Below, one piece after another: positions 15,270 through 23,090 of a DNA stretch of 25,622 bases. Position numbers and translations under genes: made by a program. The stretch spans positions 1-25,622 of the forward strand of contig JAVHWA010000037.1 in the NCBI GenBank assembly GCA_032160165.1, given 5' to 3'. The notes beneath the pieces are model-generated. The model did not search any database. It was not told the origin of the DNA and was given only the letters and a program-made list of their open reading frames with translations. The stretch comes from QHXM01 sp032160165 (lineage in GTDB: Bacteria > Acidobacteriota > Blastocatellia > Pyrinomonadales > Pyrinomonadaceae). How positions within the stretch are numbered: the first letter of the stretch is position 1; each line of letters starts with the position of its first letter.

Positions 15270-16025
15270 TCAGTGTGTTAACGCGTATACGACGATGTTG
15301 ACGCCGAAGCGCGTATTGTCCTTGGTGGAAAAGCGCTTGTTAGGCCAGTCGTAATTCCATTCGCAGCCGTAGTCCTTATTTGAATAAAGCACTGCAACGC
15401 GCCCATCGATCTCTACGGCTTTCAGATAATCGTGGACCATGTCATCTCCCCACCCGTTGAGCTCGTGAGAGGTCGAGGGAGGGCCGTCCTTGAATTCAAA
15501 GAAGCTTCGATAAAGGGGGTGGCTTTTAGGCAGCTTTCTGAGAGACTCCTCCGGCCGGTCGAGGACGGCCTTGATCTCGCTCTCAAAAGTCTTGGCAAAC
15601 GTCCCATCCACGTCGTGGTTGCAGTCGTCCACGAACAAAAAGCCGCCATTGCGCAGGTAGCGGCGCAGGTTGGCCCTTTCAGCCTCAGTGAATCGCACCA
15701 TCTTATTGCCGGTCAGATAGACGAATGGATAGTTCGCAAGCTGGTCCGAGCTGATGTCGACAATCCGTTCATTAGGGTCGACACGTATTGATGTATACTC
15801 CACCAGGGAGTTTAAGAGGTTGGACGGCATCTTGGGGTCCGCGTCCCAGTTGCCGGAGGCGTAGCGAAGGCGGGCGAAGGTAAAGCCCGCGACGGCGCTC
15901 AATGGCCGCGGAGTCGAGGAGGGGGCCGAGACACCCAGCGCCTTGCCGCCCTTCGCCAATCGAGCTGAAACCGTCAAGGCAGAGGCTGCGACCACTGAAT
16001 TGCGGACGAATTTTCGACGATCCAT
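15270..16025 (-). CDS. DUF4159 domain protein with Tat-type signal
   Basis: A 251-residue protein. It begins MDRRKFVRN, a twin-arginine pattern, followed by a moderately hydrophobic stretch (VVAASALTVSA), so export by the Tat system is likely. The mature part is DUF4159: FTFARLRYASGNWDADP at about residues 48-64, a VDISSDQLANYPFVYLTG segment, LRRYLRNGGFLFVDDC at about 120-135, and late GVNIVVYAL. The fold is a class I glutamine-amidotransferase-like sandwich in related proteins, without a visible catalytic triad. DUF4159 proteins are common next to MoxR, BatA and TPR genes in Acidobacteria and Planctomycetes. AGAGGT is 7 bases before the ATG. It is the first gene of the minus-strand string and probably reads from a promoter in 16026-16086. 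Confidence 0.9.
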   Translation of the reverse strand: MDRRKFVRNSVVAASALTVSARLAKGGKALGVSAPSSTPRPLSAVAGFTFARLRYASGNWDADPKMPSNLLNSLVEYTSIRVDPNERIVDISSDQLANYPFVYLTGNKMVRFTEAERANLRRYLRNGGFLFVDDCNHDVDGTFAKTFESEIKAVLDRPEESLRKLPKSHPLYRSFFEFKDGPPSTSHELNGWGDDMVHDYLKAVEIDGRVAVLYSNKDYGCEWNYDWPNKRFSTKDNTRFGVNIVVYALTH

Positions 16026-16086
16026 ATTGTTTACCTCTTAATAAGAGCTAAAGGATACCATCCGATCCAAGTGTGGACGGACGATT

Positions 16087-16476
16087 GTGACAGAAAATAA
16101 ATCTCGGGCGCGAACAACTGCGACACAATCGGCGTACATCCAAAAGAGTGCAAGAGGGGACGACTCCTGCTTTCCCGAAGAAGTCCCACAAACCGAAGAA
16201 AGAGAGGCGCCGAAAGTCATGGCAACTTACAGAGATCCTGTCAGATGCTTTGCTCCACTGGAAGTCGTTGAGCGCCTGCTGGAAATTCGTGCCGAAATGG
16301 GTTTCTCTCCTGTTGTTTATCTCGTCTCGAACGATGATTTGGCGGCGTGTTTAGACGCTTACGGTTTTGATGTTTACGCTTTTTCCAACACGGAAGCCGA
16401 GTTTCACTTCGGAGATTACCGCGCCCCACTCGCGCCGGGTGGAGATCGCGCTCACGGTTCCTTGACGGCGCATTAG
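16087..16476 (+). CDS. Orphan protein of unknown function
   Basis: A 129-residue frame starting at a GTG (16087); an ATG at 16219 would give 85 residues. I do not recognise the family. The first 45 residues are hydrophilic. The second part looks folded: APLEVVERLLEIRAEM is an amphipathic helix, FSPVVYLVSNDDLAACLDAY a strand-helix pair, and FDVYAFSNTEAEFHFGD strands. It lies divergently from the DUF4159 gene, 61 bases away, and converges on the phosphatase gene. The reverse-strand frame here is Arg-rich and unconvincing. Reality of the gene is likely but not certain, and the start is open: neither candidate has a strong ribosome binding site. Confidence 0.5.
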   Translation: MTENKSRARTTATQSAYIQKSARGDDSCFPEEVPQTEEREAPKVMATYRDPVRCFAPLEVVERLLEIRAEMGFSPVVYLVSNDDLAACLDAYGFDVYAFSNTEAEFHFGDYRAPLAPGGDRAHGSLTAH

Positions 16477-16483
16477 AGTAAGT

Positions 16484-16566
16484 TAAAAGTAAAAAGGTAA
16501 AAGGCAAAAGGGAAGACGAGAAAGAGTGCTCTTGTCCTTCCCTTTTGCCTTTTTACTTTTGCCTTC
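16484..16566. terminator. Bidirectional terminator made of heptad repeats
   Basis: The left arm has units TTAAAAG, TAAAAAG, GTAAAAG, GCAAAAG; the right arm is its complement with one unit fewer. Bases 16503-16515 and 16537-16549 pair perfectly over 13 bp, with a small inner stem AAGAG/CTCTT. It lies between two converging genes, and the T-rich right arm and A-rich left arm give a T-tract in both directions. Confidence 0.8.
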
Positions 16567-16568
16567 AT

Positions 16569-17870
16569 CTACAGTGCCTTGATAATAAAGAACGTCATAT
16601 CGTCGCTTGCCCCACGCCCGCCGGTCCATGCCAGCACATCCTGTTGAATGGCGGTGATGATTCCGCGAGCGCTCAGGTGCCGGTTTGCCTTGACCGCTTT
16701 CTCCAGCCGCTTACGTCCATACTCCTCGTCATTCGCATCCGTCGCTTCCGTCGCACCGTCAGTATAAAGAACCAGCGTCTGCCCAGGCTCGATCGATTGA
16801 TAATACTCGTAGTAGCGCGTATTTCGGAACATGCCAAGAGGCAGACCGCCACGTTCCATGAAATAGCCTGTGCCATCCGGATTGATCACTAGTGGCGGAT
16901 TATGCCCAGCGTTTGTGTAAGCCAGCGTTTTGTTCGACGCGTCCAGCACTCCATAGAATGCAGTTACGAATTGATTTCGTTCGATCGACTCCCAGAGTAA
17001 ATAGTTCACCTTGGCCATGGAGATATGAGGAGCATAGCCGATGTGAATCGCGGCGCGCAGCGAGGCACGCAGAAAAGCCATCAACAGCGCTGCCGGCACG
17101 CCTTTGCCTGAGACATCAGCTATCACCAGGCCGATCTGGTCTTCGTAGATGCTTACCCAATCGTAATAGTCGCCGGAAACCTCTTCCGTGGAAAAATTGT
17201 AGGCGCAGATATCAAACCCCTCAAGCTGAGGATCCTGGGCCGGCAGGAGCTCGAGTTGCACCTGTCTGGCTACTTCAAGTTGGCCTTCGAGCCGCTTCTT
17301 CTCTATCAATTGCTGGTGCAACATCACCTTCTCGATGATGATGGCGACCTGAGAAGCGAGTAGCAGCAATACCTGTAGATCGTCCTCATCGTATGCGTTG
17401 AGCTTATCGCTCTCGAGGTCGAAGACCCCGATCACTTCGTCGGTGGTGATGATGGGCGCGACCATCTCCGAGAGCGTTTCTTTGCGCGCGTTGACATATC
17501 TTGGGTCATGGCGAACATCGGGTGATATGACAGGCTCACCGGTCAGCGCCACATGACCGATAATTCCCTCGCCTGTTTTCAGCCGAAGTTCCTTGAGGTC
17601 GTCAATGTCATAGCCGCGGACTGCCTCGGTGGTAAAGACGCACGCTTGATTGGGTGAAATGGAGGGATCGAGTTTGGTGCAGCTCAATACGTAGATTCCG
17701 GCCGCATCGTAAGGGATCAGCGAACCAAGAGTGTCCATAACCAGATTGAGGACCTCTCCAAGATCGAGCGACCGGCTGATCTTTTTGGTGATATCCAGCA
17801 GCAGTCGCAGTTTATCCGTGACGGACAGATCCACCGTCGCGACGCTTGCTCCTGATTTTAGTTTCGTCAT
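16569..17870 (-). CDS. GAF-SpoIIE serine phosphatase (RsbU-like)
   Basis: A 433-residue protein. An N-terminal GAF domain covers about residues 25-185 (SLIPYDAAGIYVL; LKTGEGIIGHVALTGEPV; VAPIITTDEVIGVFDLES). A helical linker (about 178-210) precedes a PP2C/SpoIIE catalytic domain from about 215. Metal-binding acidic residues are visible in VSGDYYDWV (D234), VIADVSGKGVPAALLMA (D252), LYTDGATEATD and GASDDMTFF at the end. It should dephosphorylate a phosphoserine STAS protein under control of a signal bound by GAF, as RsbU and RsbP do in partner switching. There is no signal peptide or membrane helix, so it is cytosolic. A STAS protein is encoded at 23252-23596, but no kinase (RsbW type) is in the window. 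The ribosome binding site is weak. Confidence 0.9.
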   Translation of the reverse strand: MTKLKSGASVATVDLSVTDKLRLLLDITKKISRSLDLGEVLNLVMDTLGSLIPYDAAGIYVLSCTKLDPSISPNQACVFTTEAVRGYDIDDLKELRLKTGEGIIGHVALTGEPVISPDVRHDPRYVNARKETLSEMVAPIITTDEVIGVFDLESDKLNAYDEDDLQVLLLLASQVAIIIEKVMLHQQLIEKKRLEGQLEVARQVQLELLPAQDPQLEGFDICAYNFSTEEVSGDYYDWVSIYEDQIGLVIADVSGKGVPAALLMAFLRASLRAAIHIGYAPHISMAKVNYLLWESIERNQFVTAFYGVLDASNKTLAYTNAGHNPPLVINPDGTGYFMERGGLPLGMFRNTRYYEYYQSIEPGQTLVLYTDGATEATDANDEEYGRKRLEKAVKANRHLSARGIITAIQQDVLAWTGGRGASDDMTFFIIKAL

Positions 17871-17937
17871 TCTGTGGTGGCGCTCAATAAATGTAGGTCA
17901 CGACTGCTCTGATTATAAACGATGATAGCTCCGCGTG

Positions 17938-17998
17938 AAACCTGCTCCTGCGTCCTGCGTCCTGCTCCTGCGTCCTGCTCCTGCCTCCTGCTCTCCTA
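17938..17998. repeat. Tandem CTGCGTC/CTGCTC repeat
   Basis: A run of 6- and 7-base units (CTGCTC, CTGCGTC, CTGCGTC, CTGCTC, CTGCGTC, CTGCTC, CTGCCTC, CTGCTC). It starts just upstream of the phosphatase gene and ends at the stop of the ImmA/IrrE-like gene. No facing arm is seen; related words continue into the 3' end of that gene. Confidence 0.75.
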
Positions 17999-18652
17999 CT
18001 ACCTGCCTACTGCTCCTTCCTCCTGCCGGCTCTTATACTCCGGCCAGAGCCGAGAAACCTTTATGCGGTACTCCACCAGGTCCCGACTGACATGAAAGTG
18101 CTTTGCGATCATCCTCGAAGTCCTGCCTTTCGAAACGAAGTCGCGAAGCGCGGCGAATGGAACTAGCGCGGCCGCTCCGACCGCGTAGGCGGCCTCCTCG
18201 TCAGCATGGTTGTAGTCGCGCGCCACGGTCTTTCCCTGCTTGTTCTCAGCTACGATTGCGAGCCGATTGGCTTTGTGGCCGAGGAAAACGTGGCAAACTT
18301 CCTCCATCAGCGTCGCATTGTTCCGTTGAGGCCCGTGTTGCGGATTGAGGATCACAAGCCGCCAGCCGTTTGGCAGAGGACGCGACGTGGCGCCGCCTGA
18401 CCATGCATCCGCCCCCTCCCCGAGCAAGTGTTGGCGTGTTTCGACGGAGAGTCCCTGTATCTCCTCGAAGCCGATGACCCGCAGTTTCGCATACTGCGCG
18501 AGCGCGAAAGGGTCTAGCGGAGAGTCGCGTCGAACTAAAGCAAAATCGCGCAGACCAAGCGCGTGCAGCTCATAGCGTCGGCCCTTAGCGGTCGGTGGCA
18601 GATCCTTTTCATCCACGGCCGAAGTATACCTTGAGGCGGGTAATCGATTCAC
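17999..18652 (-). CDS. ImmA/IrrE-like protein with altered metal-binding motif
   Basis: A 217-residue protein from a GTG at 18652; a GTG at 18616 with AAGGTAT upstream is an alternative. The pattern of the ImmA/IrrE (DUF955) metallopeptidases is visible: LVILNPQHGPQRNNATLMEE at about residues 99-118, then VCHVFLGH, and later DEEAAYAVGAAALVPFAAL, where the third ligand is expected. In the canonical motif HExxH, the first His is Glu here (EEVCH, 117-121), so proteolysis is doubtful; a second H at 126 might substitute. The C-terminus has a helix-turn-helix-like end (SRMIAKHFHVSRDLVEYRIKV). Family members cleave or bind a partner XRE repressor. An XRE gene lies just upstream on the same strand (18759-19178), with two hairpins between. 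Confidence 0.75.
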   Translation of the reverse strand: MNRLPASRYTSAVDEKDLPPTAKGRRYELHALGLRDFALVRRDSPLDPFALAQYAKLRVIGFEEIQGLSVETRQHLLGEGADAWSGGATSRPLPNGWRLVILNPQHGPQRNNATLMEEVCHVFLGHKANRLAIVAENKQGKTVARDYNHADEEAAYAVGAAALVPFAALRDFVSKGRTSRMIAKHFHVSRDLVEYRIKVSRLWPEYKSRQEEGAVGR

Positions 18653-18683
18653 GCCGCAGAGACGGTCGATCCTGAAAGAGAAT

Positions 18684-18742
18684 GGCCGCGCTGTTCCCTC
18701 ACAACGCGGCCCTCGGATGCTTAGCGGAAATACAAATCCGCT
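18684..18742. terminator. Two hairpins between the XRE and ImmA/IrrE-like genes
   Basis: GGCCGCG (18684-18690) pairs with CGCGGCC (18705-18711), and AGCGGA (18723-18728) with TCCGCT (18737-18742). Both lie downstream of the XRE stop on the minus strand. There is no T-tract, so partial termination or transcript processing is as likely as a full stop. This would set the ratio of regulator to partner. Confidence 0.45.
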
Positions 18743-18758
18743 CTATCGCCGAAGCTAC

Positions 18759-19178
18759 TTAACGCTTTCTTTTCCGCGTCTCCTCACCCGGTCGACTGAA
18801 CTGCGCATAAGCGACGCGAAAGAGCTCGGAAAGGGCTTTCGCTGTTTCGGGTGAGAGATTTCGGTCGGCCCTAAGGTGGGCCTCAACGATTTCTGGTGTT
18901 GATTCCTGAGGATAATAAACGACTGCGCGCGACTCTTCTCCGTGGACCTGATGGCCACCCATAATGCGCTCCATTGGCACATCCAACCAGGCAGTCAGCC
19001 GCGCGATGTTATCGGCGTCAGGCTTGCCTGTGCCGTTCTCGATCCTGGAAAGCGTAGATGCGGAGACGCTCGTCTCGTCGGCGACATCGCGCAGGCTTAA
19101 ACCCGCTTCCTCCCGTTTTCGCCGGATAGCTCGCCCAAGCTCAGCCGTATTAACCAGGTGTTTGGCGGTTTGTCCCAT
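18759..19178 (-). CDS. XRE-family transcriptional regulator
   Basis: A 139-residue protein from the ATG at 19178, which has GGAGGT 7 bases upstream; the longer frame to 19226 lacks this. A helix-turn-helix of the Cro/C1 type covers about residues 13-70: LGRAIRRKREEAGLSLRDVA, then SVSASTLSRIENGTGKPDAD and LTAWLDVPMERI. The rest is acidic and helical (EIVEAHLRADRNLSPETAKA) with a basic tail RKRKR, and may bind the partner protein. XRE regulators next to ImmA/IrrE proteins usually form derepression switches. It probably controls its own promoter; a candidate operator is at 19229-19248. The plus-strand hydrolase gene starts some 400 bases away on the other side. Confidence 0.9.
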   Translation of the reverse strand: MGQTAKHLVNTAELGRAIRRKREEAGLSLRDVADETSVSASTLSRIENGTGKPDADNIARLTAWLDVPMERIMGGHQVHGEESRAVVYYPQESTPEIVEAHLRADRNLSPETAKALSELFRVAYAQFSRPGEETRKRKR

Positions 19179-19228
19179 TCTGATGACCTCCCTCTCGCCG
19201 GCCCGTGGTAATTTCCACCGACGCACTT

Positions 19229-19248
19229 AGACCATATCATACGTCTAT
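19229..19248. promoter_or_regulatory. Candidate operator for the XRE regulator
   Basis: TAGAC and GTCTA face each other across 10 bases (19229-19233 and 19244-19248). A TATGAT-like -10 box on the minus strand lies within the spacer. A related TAGAT follows at 19250-19254. It lies about 50 bases upstream of the XRE start. Binding is an inference from symmetry and position only. Confidence 0.3.
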
Positions 19249-19254
19249 TTTAGA

Positions 19255-19579
19255 TGCAAGACTGTGTATTATCCCTGCAACACATCATCATAGCAGCGAA
19301 AACTGTCAGTTTGCGGTCGAAGAAGCGTCGCGGCGGCGAGCAATCCGACGGGTCTTTATCTGTAACGATACGAAAACGGTTCATCGAACTCGCGAAGCAG
19401 TTCTGAACGGATCTCGTGAAGTCTAGTGTGCACTCGTGGATTGACTTGCATACTACCGGTATCACAGCTGTAATTGTGACTGAGCTAAACCGAAGTTTGC
19501 GCTAGCTTGAGTCGCTGTGGTATTTCTGACTGCGAACAGCCTCCACGAACGATCGCTTCGAACAATAGGGAACCCAGGG
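19255..19579. other. Intergenic region between divergent genes
   Basis: About 325 bases with no gene or repeat that I recognise. It should contain the promoter of the plus-strand hydrolase, but I see no clear -35 and -10 pair. The short frames here are unconvincing. Confidence 0.45.
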
Positions 19580-20200
19580 ATGCCAGAGAAGAACGAGGAT
19601 TTGCACGGAAACGTACCCGACAAGGCCGAGGTTGCGTTATTGTTAATTGACGTTATCAACGATCTTGAGTTCGAAACTGGTGAGCAACTTTTGAGATACG
19701 CCCTGCCCATGGCGCACAAGCTGGCGGAGCTCATTAAGCGCGCGCGACAAGCCGCGATTCCCATAATCTATGTCAATGATAATTTCGGCAAATGGCAATC
19801 CGATTTCAAGAAAATTCTCAGACACTGTCTGGAGGACAACGTCCGCGGAAAACCTATCGCCGATTTGCTGCAGCCTACGGACGATGATTATTTCGTGCTC
19901 AAGCCAAAGCACTCCGGTTTCTACTCAACGACCCTTGATCTACTTCTGCAGTATCTGAAAGTCAAAACTCTGATCGTCACCGGACTGACCGCGGACATCT
20001 GCGTGCTCTTTACCGCCAACGATGCTTACATGCGGGACTTTGATCTGTTGATCCCTTCTGACTGCGTAGCGTCCAACACCGCCGCCGACAACGAGCACGC
20101 GCTTCAGTTGATGCAACGGGTGTTGAAGGCAGATACATCGCCATCGACGGTGTTGAATCTTGACGGGCTTAGCGGAGGCGACGGAAACTGCGCCGCGTGA
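19580..20200 (+). CDS. Isochorismatase-family cysteine hydrolase
   Basis: A 206-residue protein from the ATG at 19580, with AGGG 9 bases upstream; a GTG at 19517 would add 21 unlikely residues. The triad of the family is visible: Asp in LLLIDVIND (residue 24), Lys in VLKPKHSGF (about 108) and Cys in GLTADICVLFTANDA (about 141). The cis-peptide element GLTADIC fits. The size is normal. The family contains nicotinamidases, isochorismatases, carbamoylsarcosine amidohydrolase and peroxyureidoacrylate hydrolases. The metal-binding D-x-H of nicotinamidases is not apparent (YVNDNFGKWQSDF instead), so nicotinamidase is unlikely. The substrate is unknown. It is a stand-alone gene that ends in a strong terminator shared with the convergent protease gene. 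Confidence 0.9.
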   Translation: MPEKNEDLHGNVPDKAEVALLLIDVINDLEFETGEQLLRYALPMAHKLAELIKRARQAAIPIIYVNDNFGKWQSDFKKILRHCLEDNVRGKPIADLLQPTDDDYFVLKPKHSGFYSTTLDLLLQYLKVKTLIVTGLTADICVLFTANDAYMRDFDLLIPSDCVASNTAADNEHALQLMQRVLKADTSPSTVLNLDGLSGGDGNCAA

Positions 20201-20212
20201 GATTGAGAAGAC

Positions 20213-20261
20213 AATTCAAAAGGGGAGATGACATAATTGCAGTCATCTCCCCTTTTGAATT
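20213..20261. terminator. Strong bidirectional terminator
   Basis: A perfect 20-bp stem, 20213-20232 with 20242-20261, and a 9-base loop ATAATTGCA. The stem has a GC-rich centre (GGGGAGATGAC) and A/T-rich outer ends (AATTCAAAA, TTTTGAATT), so it works in both directions. It lies between the converging hydrolase and S41 protease genes. Confidence 0.9.
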
Positions 20262-20279
20262 TGTCGGCGTGATAGTGGA

Positions 20280-22010
20280 TTAGGGCTGGCTTCGTCGGTT
20301 CATCGCGGCCATAGCAAGCTCGCGCGCTTTCGGCATCACCGCGACTGCCTTTGCGACCTGCGGGTCATCGGCGATCAAGACCTGATCCGCAGAGACTCTG
20401 CCGAAACCCGCGGTCACGATATTGAACCGTAATTCGAGCTCGATAAACGAGCGGCTTTTGTCGAGTTGAGCCGCCGGGATCTTCCACGAAGCATTCCTGG
20501 CGACGAATTCCTTGAAGGCCTTGAATAGATCATCGCTCATCGGGAAGTCCGACCCTTGTAGTTTGTGTTCGAAATCGATCGAGCGCTGAACTTTGTACGA
20601 ATCAAAGCCGGTGATTCGACCATTGATCAAATCGCGCGTGAACGCGAAGATCGGATTTCGCAACCGTGCCTGCGACCCGTTGATCGTGCGGGGCTTGATT
20701 GCCTCATCGGGCGATATGCCGCCGCCACCGTAAACCGGGCGCCCGGTATCTGTTTTGCTTTCCGGTCCGCTGGGCTTGGGAGTCGCCTCTTTCTGATCGA
20801 GCGCAATAGTGCCGCCCTTGGTGTAATAGTCATAGAAGCCTCCGTTCGAATAGTCGCGCTGAATCAAGCGACCAGAAGGCGTGTAGTATTTAGCGGTGGT
20901 CAGCGTCAAGCCTGTTCCGTACTCCATCGGGAAGATTCCCTGGACGAGCCCCTTACCAAAACTGGTTTGGCCGACGATCAGCGCCCGATCGTGGTCCTGC
21001 ATGGCTCCGGCAACGATCTCGGAAGCAGATGCCGTATTGCCGTTGACGAGAATGACGAGCGGTGTCGTATCAGGACTGCGATTGCTGGAGTCGTAGGTTT
21101 TGTCGCCGAGCCCGTTTCGCCCTTTCTGAGTAAGAATCGGCTGTCCCCGCGATAGGAATTTCTCGGAGACGCGAATGGCCTGATCGAGGAAGCCACCAGG
21201 GTTATTCCTGAGATCGAGGACAAGCGATTGCATGCCCTGCGCGTGCAAGTCATCGAGCGCAGCCTGCAGTTCTTCAGACGTCGTGTAATTAAAACCCTGC
21301 GTCATCCCTATGTAGCCGACTCCGGGTCGAAGCATGTAGGCGTCAGGGATTGACGGTTGCGGGACGGCATCGCGCGTGATCTCGACGGTCTCTTCTTTGA
21401 GCGTTGCAGCGCGTTCGAGAGTGATCTTGACAGTCGAACCGCGCGGTCCCCTGATCTTGTCGCGAACGTCTGATGAAAACTTGCCGGCCATCTTGTCGCC
21501 GTCTACAGCGATAATTTTGTCGCCATAGCGAAGGCCCGCGCGCGCGGCGGGTGACCCGGCGAAGGTGGCCATTATATACGTCTCAGTCTGCTCTCCGATG
21601 GTCTGATTCTGAATTGAGGCGCCGATGCCGAAGTACTCGGAGCGCTGGTCGGTTTTCAGTTCGTCAAACTCGTCGCGGTCGTAATAATTTGAGTGCGGGT
21701 CGAGCGACCGCAGCATGCCGATGATGGAAGACTTGAATACCGTGTTGTATTCGAGCTTGTTGCCATCGATGTAATTCTCCTGAATGATTGTCAGCGCATC
21801 GGCAAAGTCCTGCTCAACGCTTGACGCGGCTTCGCTCATTATCCGGGGCGGGCGCGTGTTGCCTCTTCTTCCCGCGGTTCCGGTTGAACGAATGGTGGTC
21901 GACGGTTCTCCCGTCTGAGATTGTTTCTGTTGCTGGGCAGAAACGAAAACCGGGACGGTGACGGCGATGCTGAGTAACGCTACCAGGGCTAGAGTAAGTC
22001 TGTTCTTCAC
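20280..22010 (-). CDS. S41-family C-terminal processing protease (CtpA/Tsp-like)
   Basis: A 576-residue protein with a GTG start; AGAGG lies 6 bases upstream. The signal peptide covers residues 1 to about 25 (VALLSIAVTVPVFVSAQQ). A PDZ domain follows at about 125-205 (YFGIGASI, SPAARAGLRYGDKIIAVDG). The catalytic core has LVLDLRNNPGGFLDQAI at about 263-279, GNTASASEIV with the nucleophile at S328, and SFGKGLVQ with K353. The Ser-Lys spacing of 25 equals that in E. coli Tsp. It should cut C-terminal regions of periplasmic or cell-surface proteins. The C-terminal part beyond about 450 (DUF-like helices with KVQRSIDFEHKL) is longer than in small CtpA proteins. The divergent subtilisin gene starts about 280 bases away. 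Confidence 0.94.
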   Translation of the reverse strand: MKNRLTLALVALLSIAVTVPVFVSAQQQKQSQTGEPSTTIRSTGTAGRRGNTRPPRIMSEAASSVEQDFADALTIIQENYIDGNKLEYNTVFKSSIIGMLRSLDPHSNYYDRDEFDELKTDQRSEYFGIGASIQNQTIGEQTETYIMATFAGSPAARAGLRYGDKIIAVDGDKMAGKFSSDVRDKIRGPRGSTVKITLERAATLKEETVEITRDAVPQPSIPDAYMLRPGVGYIGMTQGFNYTTSEELQAALDDLHAQGMQSLVLDLRNNPGGFLDQAIRVSEKFLSRGQPILTQKGRNGLGDKTYDSSNRSPDTTPLVILVNGNTASASEIVAGAMQDHDRALIVGQTSFGKGLVQGIFPMEYGTGLTLTTAKYYTPSGRLIQRDYSNGGFYDYYTKGGTIALDQKEATPKPSGPESKTDTGRPVYGGGGISPDEAIKPRTINGSQARLRNPIFAFTRDLINGRITGFDSYKVQRSIDFEHKLQGSDFPMSDDLFKAFKEFVARNASWKIPAAQLDKSRSFIELELRFNIVTAGFGRVSADQVLIADDPQVAKAVAVMPKARELAMAAMNRRSQP

Positions 22011-22044
22011 TACGAACCTCTTTTGAATAATCTGGCAACTCGGC

Positions 22045-22062
22045 GCGCCCTAGCGAGGGCGC
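22045..22062. repeat. Short GC hairpin in the protease intergenic region
   Basis: GCGCCCT (22045-22051) pairs with AGGGCGC (22056-22062) around loop AGCG. It lies in the divergent region between the S41 and S8 protease genes, upstream of both. It resembles the palindromes of the hairpin arrays at 8.9 and 12.1 kb and may belong to the same dispersed set. Confidence 0.6.
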
Positions 22063-22289
22063 TTCCCATGGGTGATCGCCGAACGTTTCCGGCTTTTTGC
22101 ATAGTACACGGATGCGGGAGGCGCGGGCAAGGTTGCGCGTCAAAGTCATACTGTTTTTCCGGGCCGGGACGATGAAGGCAATTGGGCCCCATCGGCTTCC
22201 TTTTCCCCGTGCGTAATCGGCAGCGCCCATCGTACAATACCCCACCGATCGTTTACCCAACTTGGACCCGTCTACGCCGTTTCCGCCAC

Positions 22290-23090
22290 ATGGCAAAGTC
22301 TAACGCGAGAAGAACCAGTCGTCCTGCAATTCCTAATCTTTGGGAGAACATAACTCCAGAATCGGTTTGGAATGGACGCACCGGACGCGGGGTGCGGATC
22401 GCCGTCATCGATAGCGGAATCGACGGGCAACATCCCTCGCTGAGCGGCAAGGTGACTCACGCGGTGGAGGCAGTGGTCGAGGGTGGTCGCGTCAACTTTC
22501 GACCGTCGTCGACGGGCGATGCGGCGGGGCATGGGACCGCATGCGCCGGAATCATCAGCGGGATCGCACCAGACGCCGAGCTCTATAGCGTCAAGGTGCT
22601 GGGCGCCAATGCGTCCGGTTCGGGCGATATGTTTCTCGCGGGACTTGATTATGCGATCAAGCAAAAGGTACATGTCATCAACCTCTCGCTGGGTACGACC
22701 AAGCCGCAGTATCACGGTCCGCTACACGACCTGCTGGATATGGCTTACCACGCGCGTTGCATCGTGGTAGCGGCGGCCAACAACCTGCCCCAACCGAGTT
22801 TCCCTTCCATCTTCTCATCATCTCTGGTCTCGGTCGTGAAAGACACCGGAACAGATCCGTTCAAATTCACTTATCGCTATGGCGAGGTGATAGAGATCGT
22901 TGCTCCCGGGGTCCAGGTGCTGACTAGCTGGCCCGGCGGCGGTTACCGCCAACTCACTGGCAACAGCTTCGCCTGCCCGCATGTTGTCGGAATCATTGCA
23001 CTGATCATCGAAGCTTATCCTGATCTCACGCCGTTTCAGATCAAGAGCATTCTCTACGCCATAGCGCAACGGAACGAAGCGATAGGCTAG
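22290..23090 (+). CDS. Subtilisin-family (S8) serine protease without signal peptide
   Basis: A 266-residue protein from the ATG at 22290; a TTG at 22182 would add 36 residues with no signal peptide either. The triad is intact: Asp in VIDSGID (about residue 41), His in AGHGTACAG (about 81) and Ser in GNSFACPHVVG (about 226), with oxyanion Asn in VAAANN (about 164). The end is the usual PDLTPFQIKSILYAIA helix. There is no signal peptide and no inhibitor-type propeptide; only about 35 residues precede the catalytic Asp. This fits the intracellular subtilisin group or a domain of a conflict or maturation system. There is no T-tract after it; the heptad/REP gap begins at once. It converges with the STAS gene. 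Confidence 0.88.
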   Translation: MAKSNARRTSRPAIPNLWENITPESVWNGRTGRGVRIAVIDSGIDGQHPSLSGKVTHAVEAVVEGGRVNFRPSSTGDAAGHGTACAGIISGIAPDAELYSVKVLGANASGSGDMFLAGLDYAIKQKVHVINLSLGTTKPQYHGPLHDLLDMAYHARCIVVAAANNLPQPSFPSIFSSSLVSVVKDTGTDPFKFTYRYGEVIEIVAPGVQVLTSWPGGGYRQLTGNSFACPHVVGIIALIIEAYPDLTPFQIKSILYAIAQRNEAIG

